64,000 nucleotides of DNA. Origin: Arenicola marina (lineage: Eukaryota; Annelida; Polychaeta; Arenicolidae). Of this stretch, positions 1 to 16,118 are shown in pieces; positions within the stretch are counted from its first letter, which is position 1; each line of letters starts with the position of its first letter. The stretch is from NCBI GenBank assembly GCA_964019135.1, contig CAXHSH010000416.1, forward strand, positions 744,001 to 808,000. The letters run 5' to 3'. The notes beneath the pieces were generated by a model. It searched no databases, was not told where the DNA came from, and was given only the letters and a program-made list of their open reading frames with translations. Made by a program: the position numbers and the translations under genes.

Positions 1-3000
1 AAACACTTAGTTATAGCGGCATACTCTACAAATCACTCGGCTTTAGCGATATACAACACAAACACACATGGTTCGATCATTTTATTAACCAAAACACTCG
101 GTTCTAGCGAGATACTACTCAAAACACTCTGTTTTAAGGATTTACTACACATAACACTCGGTTATAGCGATATATTGTAAAAAACACTCGGTTATAGCGA
201 CATATTGTACAAAACACTCGGTTTTAGCGACATACTAAGGAAGCACACCAGATTCCAGTATTCCACTTCCCAAAACACTCCATAAGAGCGATATACTGCT
301 CAAAACACTCGGTACGAGCGATATACTGCTCAAAACAATCGGTAATAGCGACATACTAGGCAAAACACACTCGGTTTTAGCGATATATTATTCAAAACAC
401 TCGCTATTAGGGATATACTGCATCAAACTCTCAGGTATAGCGACATACGGTACAAAACACTTTTTTTTACTGATATACAACACAAACAAACATGATGCAA
501 TCATTTGCTTGACCAAAACACTCGGGTCTACCGATGTACTGCTCAAAACACTCGGTTTTAGGGATTTACTATACAAAACACTCGGTTCTACCGATATGCT
601 ACTCAAAACACTCGCTTTTAGGGATATACTGCATCAAACTCTCGGGTATAGAGACATACGGTACAAAACACTTTTTTTACTGATATACAACACAAACAAA
701 CATGATTCAATCATTTGCTTGACCAAAACACTCGGGTCTACCGATGTACTGCTCAAAACACTCGCTTTTAGGGATATACTAGACGAAGCACTTGGTTGTA
801 GGAACACAGTGTACAAAACACTCGGTAATAGCGACATTCTCTACAACACACCCGGTTTTAATCATATAATATTCAAAACACTCGCTTTTAGGGATATACT
901 ACACCAAACACTTAGTTATAGCGGCATACTCCCCAAATCACTCGGCTTTAGCGATATACAACACAAGAAACACATGGTTCGATCATTTTATTAACCAAAA
1001 CACTCGGTTCTAACGATATACTACTCAAAACACTCTGTTTTAAGGATTTACTACACATAACACTCGGTTATAGCGACATACTGTAAAAAACACTCGGTTA
1101 TAGCGACATATTGTACAAAACACTCGGTTTTAGCGACATACTAAGGAAGCACACCAGATTCCAGTATTCCACTTCCCAAAACACTCCGTAAGAGCGATAT
1201 ACTGCTCAAAACACTCGGTACGAGCGATATACTGCTCAAAACACTCGGTTTTAGGGATTTACTATACAAAACACACGGTTATAGCGACATTCGGTACAAA
1301 ACAGTCGGCTTTAGCGATATGCAACACAAACAAACATGATTCGATGATTTTCTTGACCAAAACACTCGGGTCTACCGATATGCTGATCAAAACACTCGCT
1401 TTTAGGGATATACTACACGAAGCACCCGGTTATAGGGATATACCGTCCAAATCACTCGGTAATAGCGACATTCTCTACAACACACTCTGTTTTAATGATA
1501 TACTACTCAAAACACTCGCTTTTACGGACATACTATGCAAAACACTCGGTTATAGCGACATACTGCACAAAACACACTCGGTTTTAACGATATATTATTC
1601 AAAACACTCGCTTTTAGGGATATACTACAGCAAACTCTCCGGTATAGCGACATACGGTACAAAACACTTTTTTTAGTGATATACAACTCAAACAAACATG
1701 ATTCAATCATTTTCTTGAGCAAAACACTCGGGTCTACCGATGTACTGCTCAAAACACTCGGTTTTAGGGATTTACTGTACAAAGCACTCGGTTCTACCGA
1801 TATGCTACTCAAAACACTCGCTTTTAGGGATATACTAGACGAAGCACTCGGTTATAGGGATATAGTGTACAAAACACTCGGTAATAGCGACATTCTCTAC
1901 AACACATCCGGTTTTGATCATATACTATTCAAAACACTCGCTTTTAGGGATATACTACACCAAACACTTAGTTATAGCGGCATACTCTACAAATCACTCG
2001 GCTTTAGCGATATACAACACAAACACACATGGTTCGATCATTTTATTAACCAAAACACTCGGTTCTAACGATATACTACTCAAAACACTCTGTTTTAAGG
2101 ATTTACTACACATAACACTCGGTTATAGCGATATACTGTAAAAAACACTCGGTTATAGCGACATATTGTACAAAACACTCGGTTTTAGCGACATACTAAG
2201 GAAGCAAACCAGATTCCAGTATTCCACTTCCCAAAACACTCCGTAAGAGCGATATACTGCTCAAAACACTCGGTACGAGCGATATACTGCTCAAAACACT
2301 CGGTAATAGCGACATACTACACAAAACACACTTGGTTTCAGCGATATATTATTCAAAACACTCGTTTTTAGGGATATACTGCATCAAACTCTCAGGTATA
2401 GCGACATACGGTACAAAAGACTCGGCTTTAGTGATATACAACACAAACAAACATGATTCGATCATTTTCTTGACCAAAGCACTCATTTCTACCTATATGC
2501 TACTCCAAACACTCGCCTTTAGGGATATACTACCCGAAGCACTCGGTTATAGGGACATAATGTACAAAACACTCGGTAATAGCGACATATTCTACAACAC
2601 ACTCTGTTTTAATGATATACTACTCAAACCACTCGCTTTTAGAGACATACTATGCAAAACACTCGGTTATAGCGACATACTGCACAAAACACACTCGGTT
2701 TTAGCGATATATTATTCAAAACATTCGCTTTTAGGGATATACTTCACCAAACTCTCAGGTATGGCGACATACGGTACAAAACACTCGGCTTTAGTGATAT
2801 ACAACACAAACAAACATGATTCGATCATTTTCTTGACCAAAACACTCGGTTCTACCGATATGCTAATCAAAACACTTGCTTTCAGGGATATACTACACGA
2901 AGCACCCGGTTATAGGGATATACCGTACAAATCACTCGGTAATAGCGACATTCTCTACAACACACTCTGTTTTAATGATGTACTGCTCAAAACACTCGGT

Positions 3001-3609
3001 TTTAGGGATTTACTATACAAAACACTCGGTTCTACCGATATGCTACTCAAAACACTCGCTTTTAGGGATATACTAGACGAAGCACTTGGTTATAGGAACA
3101 CAGTGTACAAAACACTCGGTAATAGCGACATTCTCTACAACACACTCGGTTTTAATCATATACTATTCAAAACACTCGCTTTTAGGGATATACTACACCA
3201 AACACTTAGTTATAGCGGCATACTCTACAAATCACTCGGCTTTAGCGATATACAACACAGACACACATGGTTCGATCATTTTTTTAACTAAAACACTCGG
3301 TTCTAACGATATACTACTCAAAACATTCTGTTTTAAGGATTTACTACACATAACACTCGGTCATAGCGATATACTGTAAAAAAACACTCGGTTATAGCGA
3401 CATATTGTACAAAACACCCGGTTTTAGCGACATACTAAGGAAGCACACCAGATTCCAGTATTCCACTTCCCAAAACACTCCGTAAGAGCGATATACTGCT
3501 CAAAACACTCGGTACGAGCGATATATTGCTCAAACCACTCGGTTATAGCGACATACTGCACAAAACCCACTCGGTTTTAGCGATATATTATTCAAAACAC
3601 TCGCTTTTA
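1..3609 (+). repeat. Segment duplicated 8,054 bp downstream (copy 1)
   Basis: Bases 1-3609 line up with 8055-11663 without any difference that I could see by eye, including shared rare variants such as the doubled CTGCATCAAACTCTC blocks. The match breaks at 3610, where this copy has TTTTATGGATATACTACACC and the other has TTTTAGGGATATACTGCATC. Because the window begins inside this copy, its true left end is unknown. Confidence 0.88.
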
Positions 3610-4221
3610 TGGATATACTACACCAAACTCTCCGGTATGGCGATATACGGTACAAAACACTCGGCTTTAGTGATATACAACACAAACAAACATGATGCGA
3701 TCATTTTCTTGACCACTACACTCGGTTCTATCGATTTACTGCTCAAAACACTCGGTTTCAGAGATTTACCATACAAAAAACTCGGTTATGGCGACATTCG
3801 GTACAAAACACGCGGCTTTAGCGATATACAACACAAAGAAACATGATTCGATGATTTTCTTGACCAAAACACTCGCTTCTACCGATATGCTGATCAAAAC
3901 ACTCGCTTTTAGGGACATACTAAACGAAGCACCCGGTTATAGGGATATACCGTACAAATCACTCGGTAATAGCGACATTCTCTACAACACACTCTGTTTT
4001 AATGATATACTACTCAAAACGCTCGCTTTTACGGACATACTATGCAAAACACTCGGTTTTAGCGACATACTGCACAAAACATACTCGGTTTTAGCGATAT
4101 ATTATTCAAAACACTCGCTTTTAGGGATATACTACACCAAACTCTCCGGTATAGCGACATACGGTACAAAACACTTTTTTTAGTGATATACAACTCAAAC
4201 AAACATGATTCAATCATTTGC

Positions 4222-5832
4222 TTGACCAAAACACTCGGGTCTACCGATGTACTGCTCAAAACACTCGGTTTTAGGGATTTACTATACAAAACACTCGGTT
4301 CTACCGATATGCTACTCAAAACACTCGCTTTTGGGGATATACTAGACGAAGCACTCGGTTATAGGGATATAGTGTACAAAACACTCGGTAATAGCGACAT
4401 TCTCTACAACACATCCGGTTTTGATCATATACTATTCTAAACACTCGCGTTTAGGGATATACTACACCAAACACTTAGTTATAGCGGCATACTCTACAAA
4501 TCACTCGGCTTTAGCGATATACAACACAAACACACATGGTTCGATCATTTTATTAACCAAAACATTCGGTTCTAGCGATATACTACCCCAAACACTCTGT
4601 TTTAAGGATTTACTACACATAACACTCGGTTATAGCGATATACTGTAAAAAACACTCGGTTATAGCGACATATTGAACAAAACACTCGGTTTTAGCGACA
4701 TACTAAGGAAGCACACCAGATTCCAGTATTCCACTTCCCAAAACACTCCGTAAGAGCGATATACTGCTCCAAACACTCGGTACGAGCGATATACTGCTCA
4801 AAACACTCGGTAATAGCGACATACTATACAAAACACACTCGGTTTTAGCGCTATATTATTCAAAACACTCGCTTTTAGGGATATACTGCATCAAACTCTC
4901 AGGTATAGCGACATACCGTACAAAACACTTTTTTTAGTGATATACAACACAAACAAACATGATTCAATCACTTGCTTGACCAAAACACTCGGGTCTACCG
5001 ATGTACTGCTCAAAACACTCGGTTTTAGGGATTTACTATACAAAACACTCGGTTCTACCGATATGCTACTCAAAACACTCGCTTTTGGGGATATACTAGA
5101 CGAAGCACTCGGTTATAGGGATATAGTGTACAAAACACTCGGTAATAGCGACATTCTCTACAACACATCCGGTTTTGATCATATACTATTCTAAACACTC
5201 GCGTTTAGGGATATACTACACCAAACACTTAGTTATAGCGGCATACTCTACAAATCACTCGGCTTTAGCGATATACAACACAAACACACATGGTTCGATC
5301 ATTTTATTAACCAAAACATTCGGTTCTAGCGATATACTACCCCAAACACTCTGTTTTAAGGATTTACTACACATAACACTCGGTTATAGCGATATACTGT
5401 AAAAAACACTCGGTTATAGCGACATATTGAACAAAACACTCGGTTTTAGCGACATACTAAGGAAGCACACCAGATTCCAGTATTCCACTTCCCAAAACAC
5501 TCCGTAAGAGCGATATACTGCTCCAAACACTCGGTACGAGCGATATACTGCTCAAAACACTCGGTAATAGCGACATACTATACAAAACACACTCGGTTTT
5601 AGCGCTATATTATTCAAAACACTCGCTTTTAGGGATATACTGCATCAAACTCTCAGGTATAGCGACATACCGTACAAAACACTTTTTTTAGTGATATACA
5701 ACACAAACAAACATGATTCAATCACTTGCTTGACCAAAACACTCGGGTCTACCGATGTACTGCTCAAAACACTCGGTTTTAGGGATTTACTATACAAAAC
5801 ACTCGGTTCTACCGATATGCTACTCAAAACAC
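4222..5832 (+). repeat. Higher-order unit of 754 bp in tandem, about 2.1 copies
   Basis: The stretch from about 4222 repeats at an offset of 754 bp almost without change up to about 5832, where the next unit turns to ACTGGCTTTTAGGG in place of ACTCGCTTTTGGGG. Each unit has about 25 monomers and one divergent CCAGATTCCAG marker monomer. It appears to be the shortest common unit of the array. Confidence 0.85.
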
Positions 5833-8054
5833 TGGCTTTTAGGGATATACTAGACGAAGCACTCGGTTATAGGGATATAGTGTACAAAACACTCGGTAAT
5901 AGCGACATTCTCTACAACACACCCAGTTTTAATCATATACTATTCAAAACACTCGCTTTTAGGGATATACTACACCAAACACTTAGTTATAGCGGCATAC
6001 TCTACAAATCACTCGGCTTTAGCGATATACAACACAAACACACATGGTTCGATCATTTTATTAACCAAAACACTCGGTTCTAACGATATACTACTCAAAA
6101 CACTCTGTTTTAAGGATTTACTACACATAACACTCGGTTATAGCGATATACTGTAAAAAACACTCGGTTATAGCGACATTTTGTACAAAACACTCGGTTT
6201 TAGCGACATACTAAGGAAGCACACCATATTCCAGTATTTCACTTCCCAAAACACTCCGTAAGAGCGATATACTGCTCCAAACACTCGGTACGAGCGATAT
6301 ACTGCTCAAAACACTCGGTAATAGCGACATACTACACAAAACACACTCAGTTTTAGCGATATATTATTCAAAACACTCGCTTTTAGGGATATACTGCACG
6401 AAACTCTCAGGTATAGCGACATACGGTACAAAAGACTCGGCTTTAGAGATATACAACACAAACAAACATGATTCGATCATTTTCTTGACCAAAGCACTCA
6501 TTTCTACCGATATGCTATTCAAAACACTCGCCTTTAGGGATATACTACCCGAAGCACTGGGTTTTAGGGATATAATGTACAAAACACTCGGTAATAGCGA
6601 CATATTCTACAACACACTCTGTTTTAATGATATACTACTCAAACCACTCGTTTTAGAGACATACTATGCAAAACACTCGGTTATAGCGACATACTGCACA
6701 AAACACACTCGGTTTTAGCGATATATTATTCAAAACACTCGCTTTTAGGGATATGCTACACCAAACACTTAGTTATAGCGGCATACTCCACAAATCACTC
6801 GGCTTTAGCGATATACAACACAAACACACATGGTTCGATCATTTTATTAACCAAAACACTCGGTTCTAGCGATATACTACTCAAAAAACTCTGTTTTGAG
6901 GATTTACTAGTCGGTTATAGCGATATACTGTAAAAAACACTCGGTTATAGCGACATATTTTACAAAGCACTCGGTTTTAGCGACATACTAAGGAAGCACA
7001 CCAGATTCCAGTATTCCACTTCCCAAAATACTCCGTAAGAGCGATATACTGCTCCAAACACTCGGTACGAGCGATATACTGCTCAAAACACTCGGTAATA
7101 GCGACATACTATGCAAAACACACTCGGTTTTAGCGATATATTATTCAAAACACTCGCTTTTAGGGATATACTGCATCAAACTCTCAGGTATAGTAGCGAC
7201 ATACGGTACAAAACACTTTTTCTGGTGATATACAACACAAACAAACATGATTCAATCACTTGCTTGACCAAAACACTCGGGTCTACCGATGTACTGCTCA
7301 AAACACTCGGTTTTAGGGATTTACTATACAAAACACTCGGTTCTACCGATATGCTACTCAAAACACTCGCTTTTTGGGATATACTAGACGAAGCACTCGG
7401 TTATAGGGATATAGTGTACAAAACACTCGGTAATAGCGACATTCTCTACAACACACCCGGTTTTAATCATATACTATTCAAAACACTCGCTTTTAGGGAT
7501 ATACTACACCAAACACTTAGTTATAGCGGCATACTCTACAAATCACTCGGCTTTAGCGATATACAACACAAACACACATGGTTCGATCATTTTATTAACC
7601 AAAACACTCGGTTCTAACGATATACTACTCAAAACACTCTGTTTTAAGGATTTACTACACATAACACTCGGTTATAGCGATATACTGTAAAAAACACTCG
7701 GTTATAGCGACATATTGTACAAAACACTCGGTTTTAGCGACATACTAAGAAAGCACACCAGATTCCAGTATTTCACTTCCCAAAACACTCCGTAAGAGCG
7801 ATATACTGCTCTAAACACTCGGTACGAGCGATATACTGCTCAAAACACTCGGTAATAGCGACATACTACACAAAACACACTCGGTTTTAGCGATATATTA
7901 TTCAAAACACTCGCTTTTAGGGATATACTAGACGAAGCACTTGGTTATAGGAACACAGTGTACAAAACACTCGGTAATAGCGACATTCTCTACAACACAC
8001 CCGGTTTTAATCATATACTATTCAAAACACTCGCTTTTAGGGAGTTACTACACC

Positions 8055-11000
8055 AAACACTTAGTTATAGCGGCATACTCTACAAATCACTCGGCTTTAG
8101 CGATATACAACACAAACACACATGGTTCGATCATTTTATTAACCAAAACACTCGGTTCTAGCGAGATACTACTCAAAACACTCTGTTTTAAGGATTTACT
8201 ACACATAACACTCGGTTATAGCGATATATTGTAAAAAACACTCGGTTATAGCGACATATTGTACAAAACACTCGGTTTTAGCGACATACTAAGGAAGCAC
8301 ACCAGATTCCAGTATTCCACTTCCCAAAACACTCCATAAGAGCGATATACTGCTCAAAACACTCGGTACGAGCGATATACTGCTCAAAACAATCGGTAAT
8401 AGCGACATACTAGGCAAAACACACTCGGTTTTAGCGATATATTATTCAAAACACTCGCTATTAGGGATATACTGCATCAAACTCTCAGGTATAGCGACAT
8501 ACGGTACAAAACACTTTTTTTTACTGATATACAACACAAACAAACATGATGCAATCATTTGCTTGACCAAAACACTCGGGTCTACCGATGTACTGCTCAA
8601 AACACTCGGTTTTAGGGATTTACTATACAAAACACTCGGTTCTACCGATATGCTACTCAAAACACTCGCTTTTAGGGATATACTGCATCAAACTCTCGGG
8701 TATAGAGACATACGGTACAAAACACTTTTTTTACTGATATACAACACAAACAAACATGATTCAATCATTTGCTTGACCAAAACACTCGGGTCTACCGATG
8801 TACTGCTCAAAACACTCGCTTTTAGGGATATACTAGACGAAGCACTTGGTTGTAGGAACACAGTGTACAAAACACTCGGTAATAGCGACATTCTCTACAA
8901 CACACCCGGTTTTAATCATATAATATTCAAAACACTCGCTTTTAGGGATATACTACACCAAACACTTAGTTATAGCGGCATACTCCCCAAATCACTCGGC
9001 TTTAGCGATATACAACACAAGAAACACATGGTTCGATCATTTTATTAACCAAAACACTCGGTTCTAACGATATACTACTCAAAACACTCTGTTTTAAGGA
9101 TTTACTACACATAACACTCGGTTATAGCGACATACTGTAAAAAACACTCGGTTATAGCGACATATTGTACAAAACACTCGGTTTTAGCGACATACTAAGG
9201 AAGCACACCAGATTCCAGTATTCCACTTCCCAAAACACTCCGTAAGAGCGATATACTGCTCAAAACACTCGGTACGAGCGATATACTGCTCAAAACACTC
9301 GGTTTTAGGGATTTACTATACAAAACACACGGTTATAGCGACATTCGGTACAAAACAGTCGGCTTTAGCGATATGCAACACAAACAAACATGATTCGATG
9401 ATTTTCTTGACCAAAACACTCGGGTCTACCGATATGCTGATCAAAACACTCGCTTTTAGGGATATACTACACGAAGCACCCGGTTATAGGGATATACCGT
9501 CCAAATCACTCGGTAATAGCGACATTCTCTACAACACACTCTGTTTTAATGATATACTACTCAAAACACTCGCTTTTACGGACATACTATGCAAAACACT
9601 CGGTTATAGCGACATACTGCACAAAACACACTCGGTTTTAACGATATATTATTCAAAACACTCGCTTTTAGGGATATACTACAGCAAACTCTCCGGTATA
9701 GCGACATACGGTACAAAACACTTTTTTTAGTGATATACAACTCAAACAAACATGATTCAATCATTTTCTTGAGCAAAACACTCGGGTCTACCGATGTACT
9801 GCTCAAAACACTCGGTTTTAGGGATTTACTGTACAAAGCACTCGGTTCTACCGATATGCTACTCAAAACACTCGCTTTTAGGGATATACTAGACGAAGCA
9901 CTCGGTTATAGGGATATAGTGTACAAAACACTCGGTAATAGCGACATTCTCTACAACACATCCGGTTTTGATCATATACTATTCAAAACACTCGCTTTTA
10001 GGGATATACTACACCAAACACTTAGTTATAGCGGCATACTCTACAAATCACTCGGCTTTAGCGATATACAACACAAACACACATGGTTCGATCATTTTAT
10101 TAACCAAAACACTCGGTTCTAACGATATACTACTCAAAACACTCTGTTTTAAGGATTTACTACACATAACACTCGGTTATAGCGATATACTGTAAAAAAC
10201 ACTCGGTTATAGCGACATATTGTACAAAACACTCGGTTTTAGCGACATACTAAGGAAGCAAACCAGATTCCAGTATTCCACTTCCCAAAACACTCCGTAA
10301 GAGCGATATACTGCTCAAAACACTCGGTACGAGCGATATACTGCTCAAAACACTCGGTAATAGCGACATACTACACAAAACACACTTGGTTTCAGCGATA
10401 TATTATTCAAAACACTCGTTTTTAGGGATATACTGCATCAAACTCTCAGGTATAGCGACATACGGTACAAAAGACTCGGCTTTAGTGATATACAACACAA
10501 ACAAACATGATTCGATCATTTTCTTGACCAAAGCACTCATTTCTACCTATATGCTACTCCAAACACTCGCCTTTAGGGATATACTACCCGAAGCACTCGG
10601 TTATAGGGACATAATGTACAAAACACTCGGTAATAGCGACATATTCTACAACACACTCTGTTTTAATGATATACTACTCAAACCACTCGCTTTTAGAGAC
10701 ATACTATGCAAAACACTCGGTTATAGCGACATACTGCACAAAACACACTCGGTTTTAGCGATATATTATTCAAAACATTCGCTTTTAGGGATATACTTCA
10801 CCAAACTCTCAGGTATGGCGACATACGGTACAAAACACTCGGCTTTAGTGATATACAACACAAACAAACATGATTCGATCATTTTCTTGACCAAAACACT
10901 CGGTTCTACCGATATGCTAATCAAAACACTTGCTTTCAGGGATATACTACACGAAGCACCCGGTTATAGGGATATACCGTACAAATCACTCGGTAATAGC

Positions 11001-11663
11001 GACATTCTCTACAACACACTCTGTTTTAATGATGTACTGCTCAAAACACTCGGTTTTAGGGATTTACTATACAAAACACTCGGTTCTACCGATATGCTAC
11101 TCAAAACACTCGCTTTTAGGGATATACTAGACGAAGCACTTGGTTATAGGAACACAGTGTACAAAACACTCGGTAATAGCGACATTCTCTACAACACACT
11201 CGGTTTTAATCATATACTATTCAAAACACTCGCTTTTAGGGATATACTACACCAAACACTTAGTTATAGCGGCATACTCTACAAATCACTCGGCTTTAGC
11301 GATATACAACACAGACACACATGGTTCGATCATTTTTTTAACTAAAACACTCGGTTCTAACGATATACTACTCAAAACATTCTGTTTTAAGGATTTACTA
11401 CACATAACACTCGGTCATAGCGATATACTGTAAAAAAACACTCGGTTATAGCGACATATTGTACAAAACACCCGGTTTTAGCGACATACTAAGGAAGCAC
11501 ACCAGATTCCAGTATTCCACTTCCCAAAACACTCCGTAAGAGCGATATACTGCTCAAAACACTCGGTACGAGCGATATATTGCTCAAACCACTCGGTTAT
11601 AGCGACATACTGCACAAAACCCACTCGGTTTTAGCGATATATTATTCAAAACACTCGCTTTTA
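8055..11663 (+). repeat. Segment duplicated from 1-3609 (copy 2)
   Basis: This is the second copy of the 3.6-kb segment at 1-3609, offset 8,054 bp. The intervening stretch 3610-8054 contains the 754-bp tandem units, so the two copies are the ends of a longer duplicated or expanded block. Confidence 0.88.
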
Positions 11664-12439
11664 GGGATATACTGCATCAAACTCTCAGGTATAGCGACAT
11701 ACGGTACAAAACACTTTTATTAGTGATATACAACACAAACAAACATGATTCAATCATTTGCTTGACCAAACACTCGGGTCTACCGATGTACTGCTCAAAA
11801 CACTCGGTTTTAGGGATTTACTATACAAAACACTCGGTTCTACCGATATGCTACTCAAAACACTCGCTTTTAGGGATATACTAGACGAAGCACTTGGTTA
11901 TAGGAACACAGTGTACAAAACACTCGGTAATAGCGACATTCTCTACAACACACTCGGTTTTAGCGATACATTATTCAAAACACTCGCTTTTAGGGACATA
12001 CTGCATCAAACTCTCAGGTATAGCGACATACGGTACAAAACACTTTCTTTAGTGACATACAACACAAACAAACATGATTCGATCATTTGCTCGACCAAAA
12101 CACTCGGTTCTACCGATATACTGCTCAAAACACTCGGTTTTAGGGATATACTACGCGAAGCACCCGGTTATAAGGATATACCGTACAAATCACTCGGTTA
12201 TAGCGACATTCTCTACAACAAACTCTGTTTTAATGATATACTACTCAAAACACTCGCTTTTACGGACATACTATGCAAAACACTCGGTTATAGCGACATA
12301 CTGCACAAAACACACTCGGTTTTAACGACATATTATTCAAAACACTCGCTTTTAGGGATATACTACAGCAAACTCTCCGGTATAGCGACATACGGTACAA
12401 AACAATTTTTTTAGTGATATACAACTCAAACAAACATGA

Positions 12440-15400
12440 TTCAATCATTTTCTTGACCAAAACACTCGGGTCTACCGATGTACTGCTCAAAACACTCGGT
12501 TTTAGGGATTTACTGTACAAAGCACTCGGTTCTACCGATATGCTACTCAAAACACTCGCTTTTAGGGATATACTAGACGAAGCACTCGGTTATAGGGATA
12601 TAGTGTACAAACCACTCGGTAATAGCGACATTCTCTACAACACATCCGGTTTTGATCATATACTATTCAAAACACTCGCTTTTAGGGATATACTACACCA
12701 TACACTTAGTTATAGCGGCATCCTCTACAATTCACTCGGCTTTAGCGATATACAACACAAACACACATGGTTCGATCATTTTATTAACCAAAACACTCGG
12801 TTCTAGCGAGATACTACTCAAAACACTCTGTTTTAAGGATTTACTACACATAACACTCGGTTATAGCGAAATACTGTAAAAAAACACTCGGTTATAGCGA
12901 CATATTGTACAAAACACTCGGTTTTAGCGACATACTAAGGAAGCACACCAGATTCCAGTATTCCACTTCCCAAAACACTCCGTAAGAGCGATATACTGCT
13001 CAAAACACTCGGTACGAGCGATATACTGCTCAAAACACTCGGTAATAGCGACATACTATGCAAAACACACTCGGTTTTAGCGATATATTATTCAAAACAC
13101 TCGCTTTTAGGGATATACTGCATCAAACTCTCAGGTATAGCGACATACGGTACAACACACTTTTTTTACTGATATACAACACAAACAAACATGATTCAAT
13201 CATTTACTTGACCAAAACACTCGGGTCTACCGATGTACTGCTCAAAACACTCGGTTTTAGGGATTTACTATACAAAACACTCGGTTCTACCGATATGCTA
13301 CTCAAAACACTCGCTTTTAGGGATATACTGCATCAAACTCTCAGGTATAGAGACATACGGTACAAAACACACTTTTTACTGATATACAAGACAAACAAAC
13401 ATCATTCAATCATTTGCTTGAGCAAAACACGCGGGTCTACCGATGTACTGCTCAAAACACTCGCTTTTAGGGATATACTACACCAAACTCTCCGGTATAG
13501 CGACATACGGTACAAAACACTTTTTTTAGTGATATACAACTCAAACAAATATGATTCAATCATTTTCTTGACCAAAACACTCGGGTCTACCGATGTACTG
13601 CTCAAAACACTCGGTTTTAGGGATTTACTGTACAAAACACTCGGTTCTACCGATATGCTACTCAAAACACTCGCTTTTATGGATATACTAGACGAAGCAC
13701 TTGGTTATAGGGATATAGTGTACAAAACACTCGGTAATAGCGACATACTACACAAAACACACTCGGTTTTAGCGATATATTATTCAAAACACTCGCTTTT
13801 AGGGATATACTGCACGAAACTCTCAGGTATAGCGACATACGGTACAAAAGACTCGGCTTTAGTGATATACAACACAAACAAACATGATTCGATCATTTTC
13901 TTGACCAAAGCACTCATTTCTATCGATATGTTACTCAAAACACTCGCCTTTAGGGATATACTACCGGAAGCACTCGGTTATAGGGATATAATGTACAAAA
14001 CACTCGGTAATAGCGACATATTCTACAACACACTCTGTTTTAACGATATACTACTCAAACCACTCGCTTTTACGGACATACTATGCAAAACACTCGGTTA
14101 TGGCGACATACTGCACAAAACACACTCGGTTTTAGCGATATATTATTCAAAACACTCGCTTTTAGGGATATACTACACCAAACTCTCCGGTATAGCGACA
14201 TACGGTACAAAACACTTTTTTTAGTGATATACAACTCAAACAAATATGATTCAATCATTTTCTTGACCAAAACACTCGGGTTTACCGATGTACTGCTCAA
14301 AACACTCGGTTTTAGGGATTTACTGTACAAAGCACTCGGTTCTACCGATATGCTACTCAAAACACTCGCTTTTAGGGATATACTAGACGAAGCACTCGGT
14401 TATAGGGATATAGTGTACAAAACACTCGGTAATAGCGACATTCTCTACAACACATCCGGTTTTGATCATATACTATTCAAAACACTCGCTTTTAGGGATA
14501 TACTACACCATACACTTAGTTATAGCGGCATCCTCTACAATTCACTCGGCTTTAGCGATATACAACACAAACACACATGGTTCGATCATTTTATTAACCA
14601 AAACACTCGGTTCTAGCGAGATACTACTCAAAACACTCTGTTTTAAGGATTTACTACACATAACACTCGGTTATAGCGAAATACTGTAAAAAACACTCGG
14701 TTATAGCGACATATTGTACAAAACACTCGGTTTTAGCGACATACTAAGGAAGCACACCAGATTCCAGTATTCCACTTCCCAAAACACTCCGTAAGAGCGA
14801 TATACTGCTCAAAACACTCGGTACGAGCGATATACTGCTCAAAACACTCGGTAATAGCGACATACTATGCAAAACACACTCGGTTTTAGCGATATATTAT
14901 TCAAAACACTCGCTTTTAGGGATATACTGCATCAAACTCTCAGGTATAGCGACATACGGTACAACACACTTTTTTTACTGATATACAACACAAACAAACA
15001 TGATTCAATCATTTACTTGACCAAAACACTCGGGTCTACCGATGTACTGCTCAAAACACTCGGTTTTAGGGATTTACTATACAAAACACTCGGTTCTACC
15101 GATATGCTACTCAAAACACTCGCTTTTAGGGATATACTGCATCAAACTCTCAGGTATAGAGACATACGGTACAAAACACTCTTTTTACTGATATACAACA
15201 CAAACAAACATCATTCAATCATTTGCTTGAGCAAAACACGCGGGTCTACCGATGTACTGCTCAAAACACTCGTTTTTAGGGATATACTACACCAAACTCT
15301 CCGGTATAGCGACATACGGTACAAAACACTTTTTTTAGTGATATACAACTCAAACAAATATGATTCAATCATTTTCTTGACCAAAACACTCGGGTCTACC

Positions 15401-16118
15401 GATGTACTGCTCAAAACACTCGGTTTTAGGGATTTACTGTACAAAACACTCGGTTCTACCGATATGCTACTCAAAACACTCGCTTTTATGGATATACTAG
15501 ACGAAGCACTTGGTTATAGGGATATAGTGTACAAAACACTCGGTAATAGCGACATACTACACAAAACACACTCGGTTTTAGCGATATATTATTCAAAACA
15601 CTCGCTTTTAGGGATATACTGCACGAAACTCTCAGGTATAGCGACATACGGTACAAAAGACTCGGCTTTAGTGATATACAACACAAACAAACATGATTCG
15701 ATCATTTTCTTGACCAAAGCACTCATTTCTATCGATATGTTACTCAAAACACTCGCCTTTAGGGATATACTACCGGAAGCACTCGGTTATAGGGATATAA
15801 TGTACAAAACACTCGGTAATAGCGACATATTCTACAACACACTCTGTTTTAACGATATACTACTCAAACCACTCGCTTTTACGGACATACTATGCAAAAC
15901 ACTCGGTTATGGCGACATACTGCACAAAACACACTCGGTTTTAGCGATATATTATTCAAAACACTCGCTTTTAGGGATATACTACACCAAACTCTCCGGT
16001 ATAGCGACATACGGTACAAAACACTTTTTTTAGTGATATACAACTCAAACAAATATGATTCAATCATTTTCTTGACCAAAACACTCGGGTCTACCGATGT
16101 ACTGCTCAAAACACTCGC
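12440..16118 (+). repeat. Higher-order unit of about 1,809 bp in tandem, two copies
   Basis: Sequence from about 12440 recurs 1,809-1,810 bp later through about 16118; the one-base shift comes from an A-run near 12880. The copies differ by scattered single bases (for example GGTACAAAACACACTTTTT near 13363 against GGTACAAAACACTCTTTTT near 15169), so this duplication is older than the 15,774-bp one. The 15,774-bp block begins inside the first copy. Confidence 0.8.
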
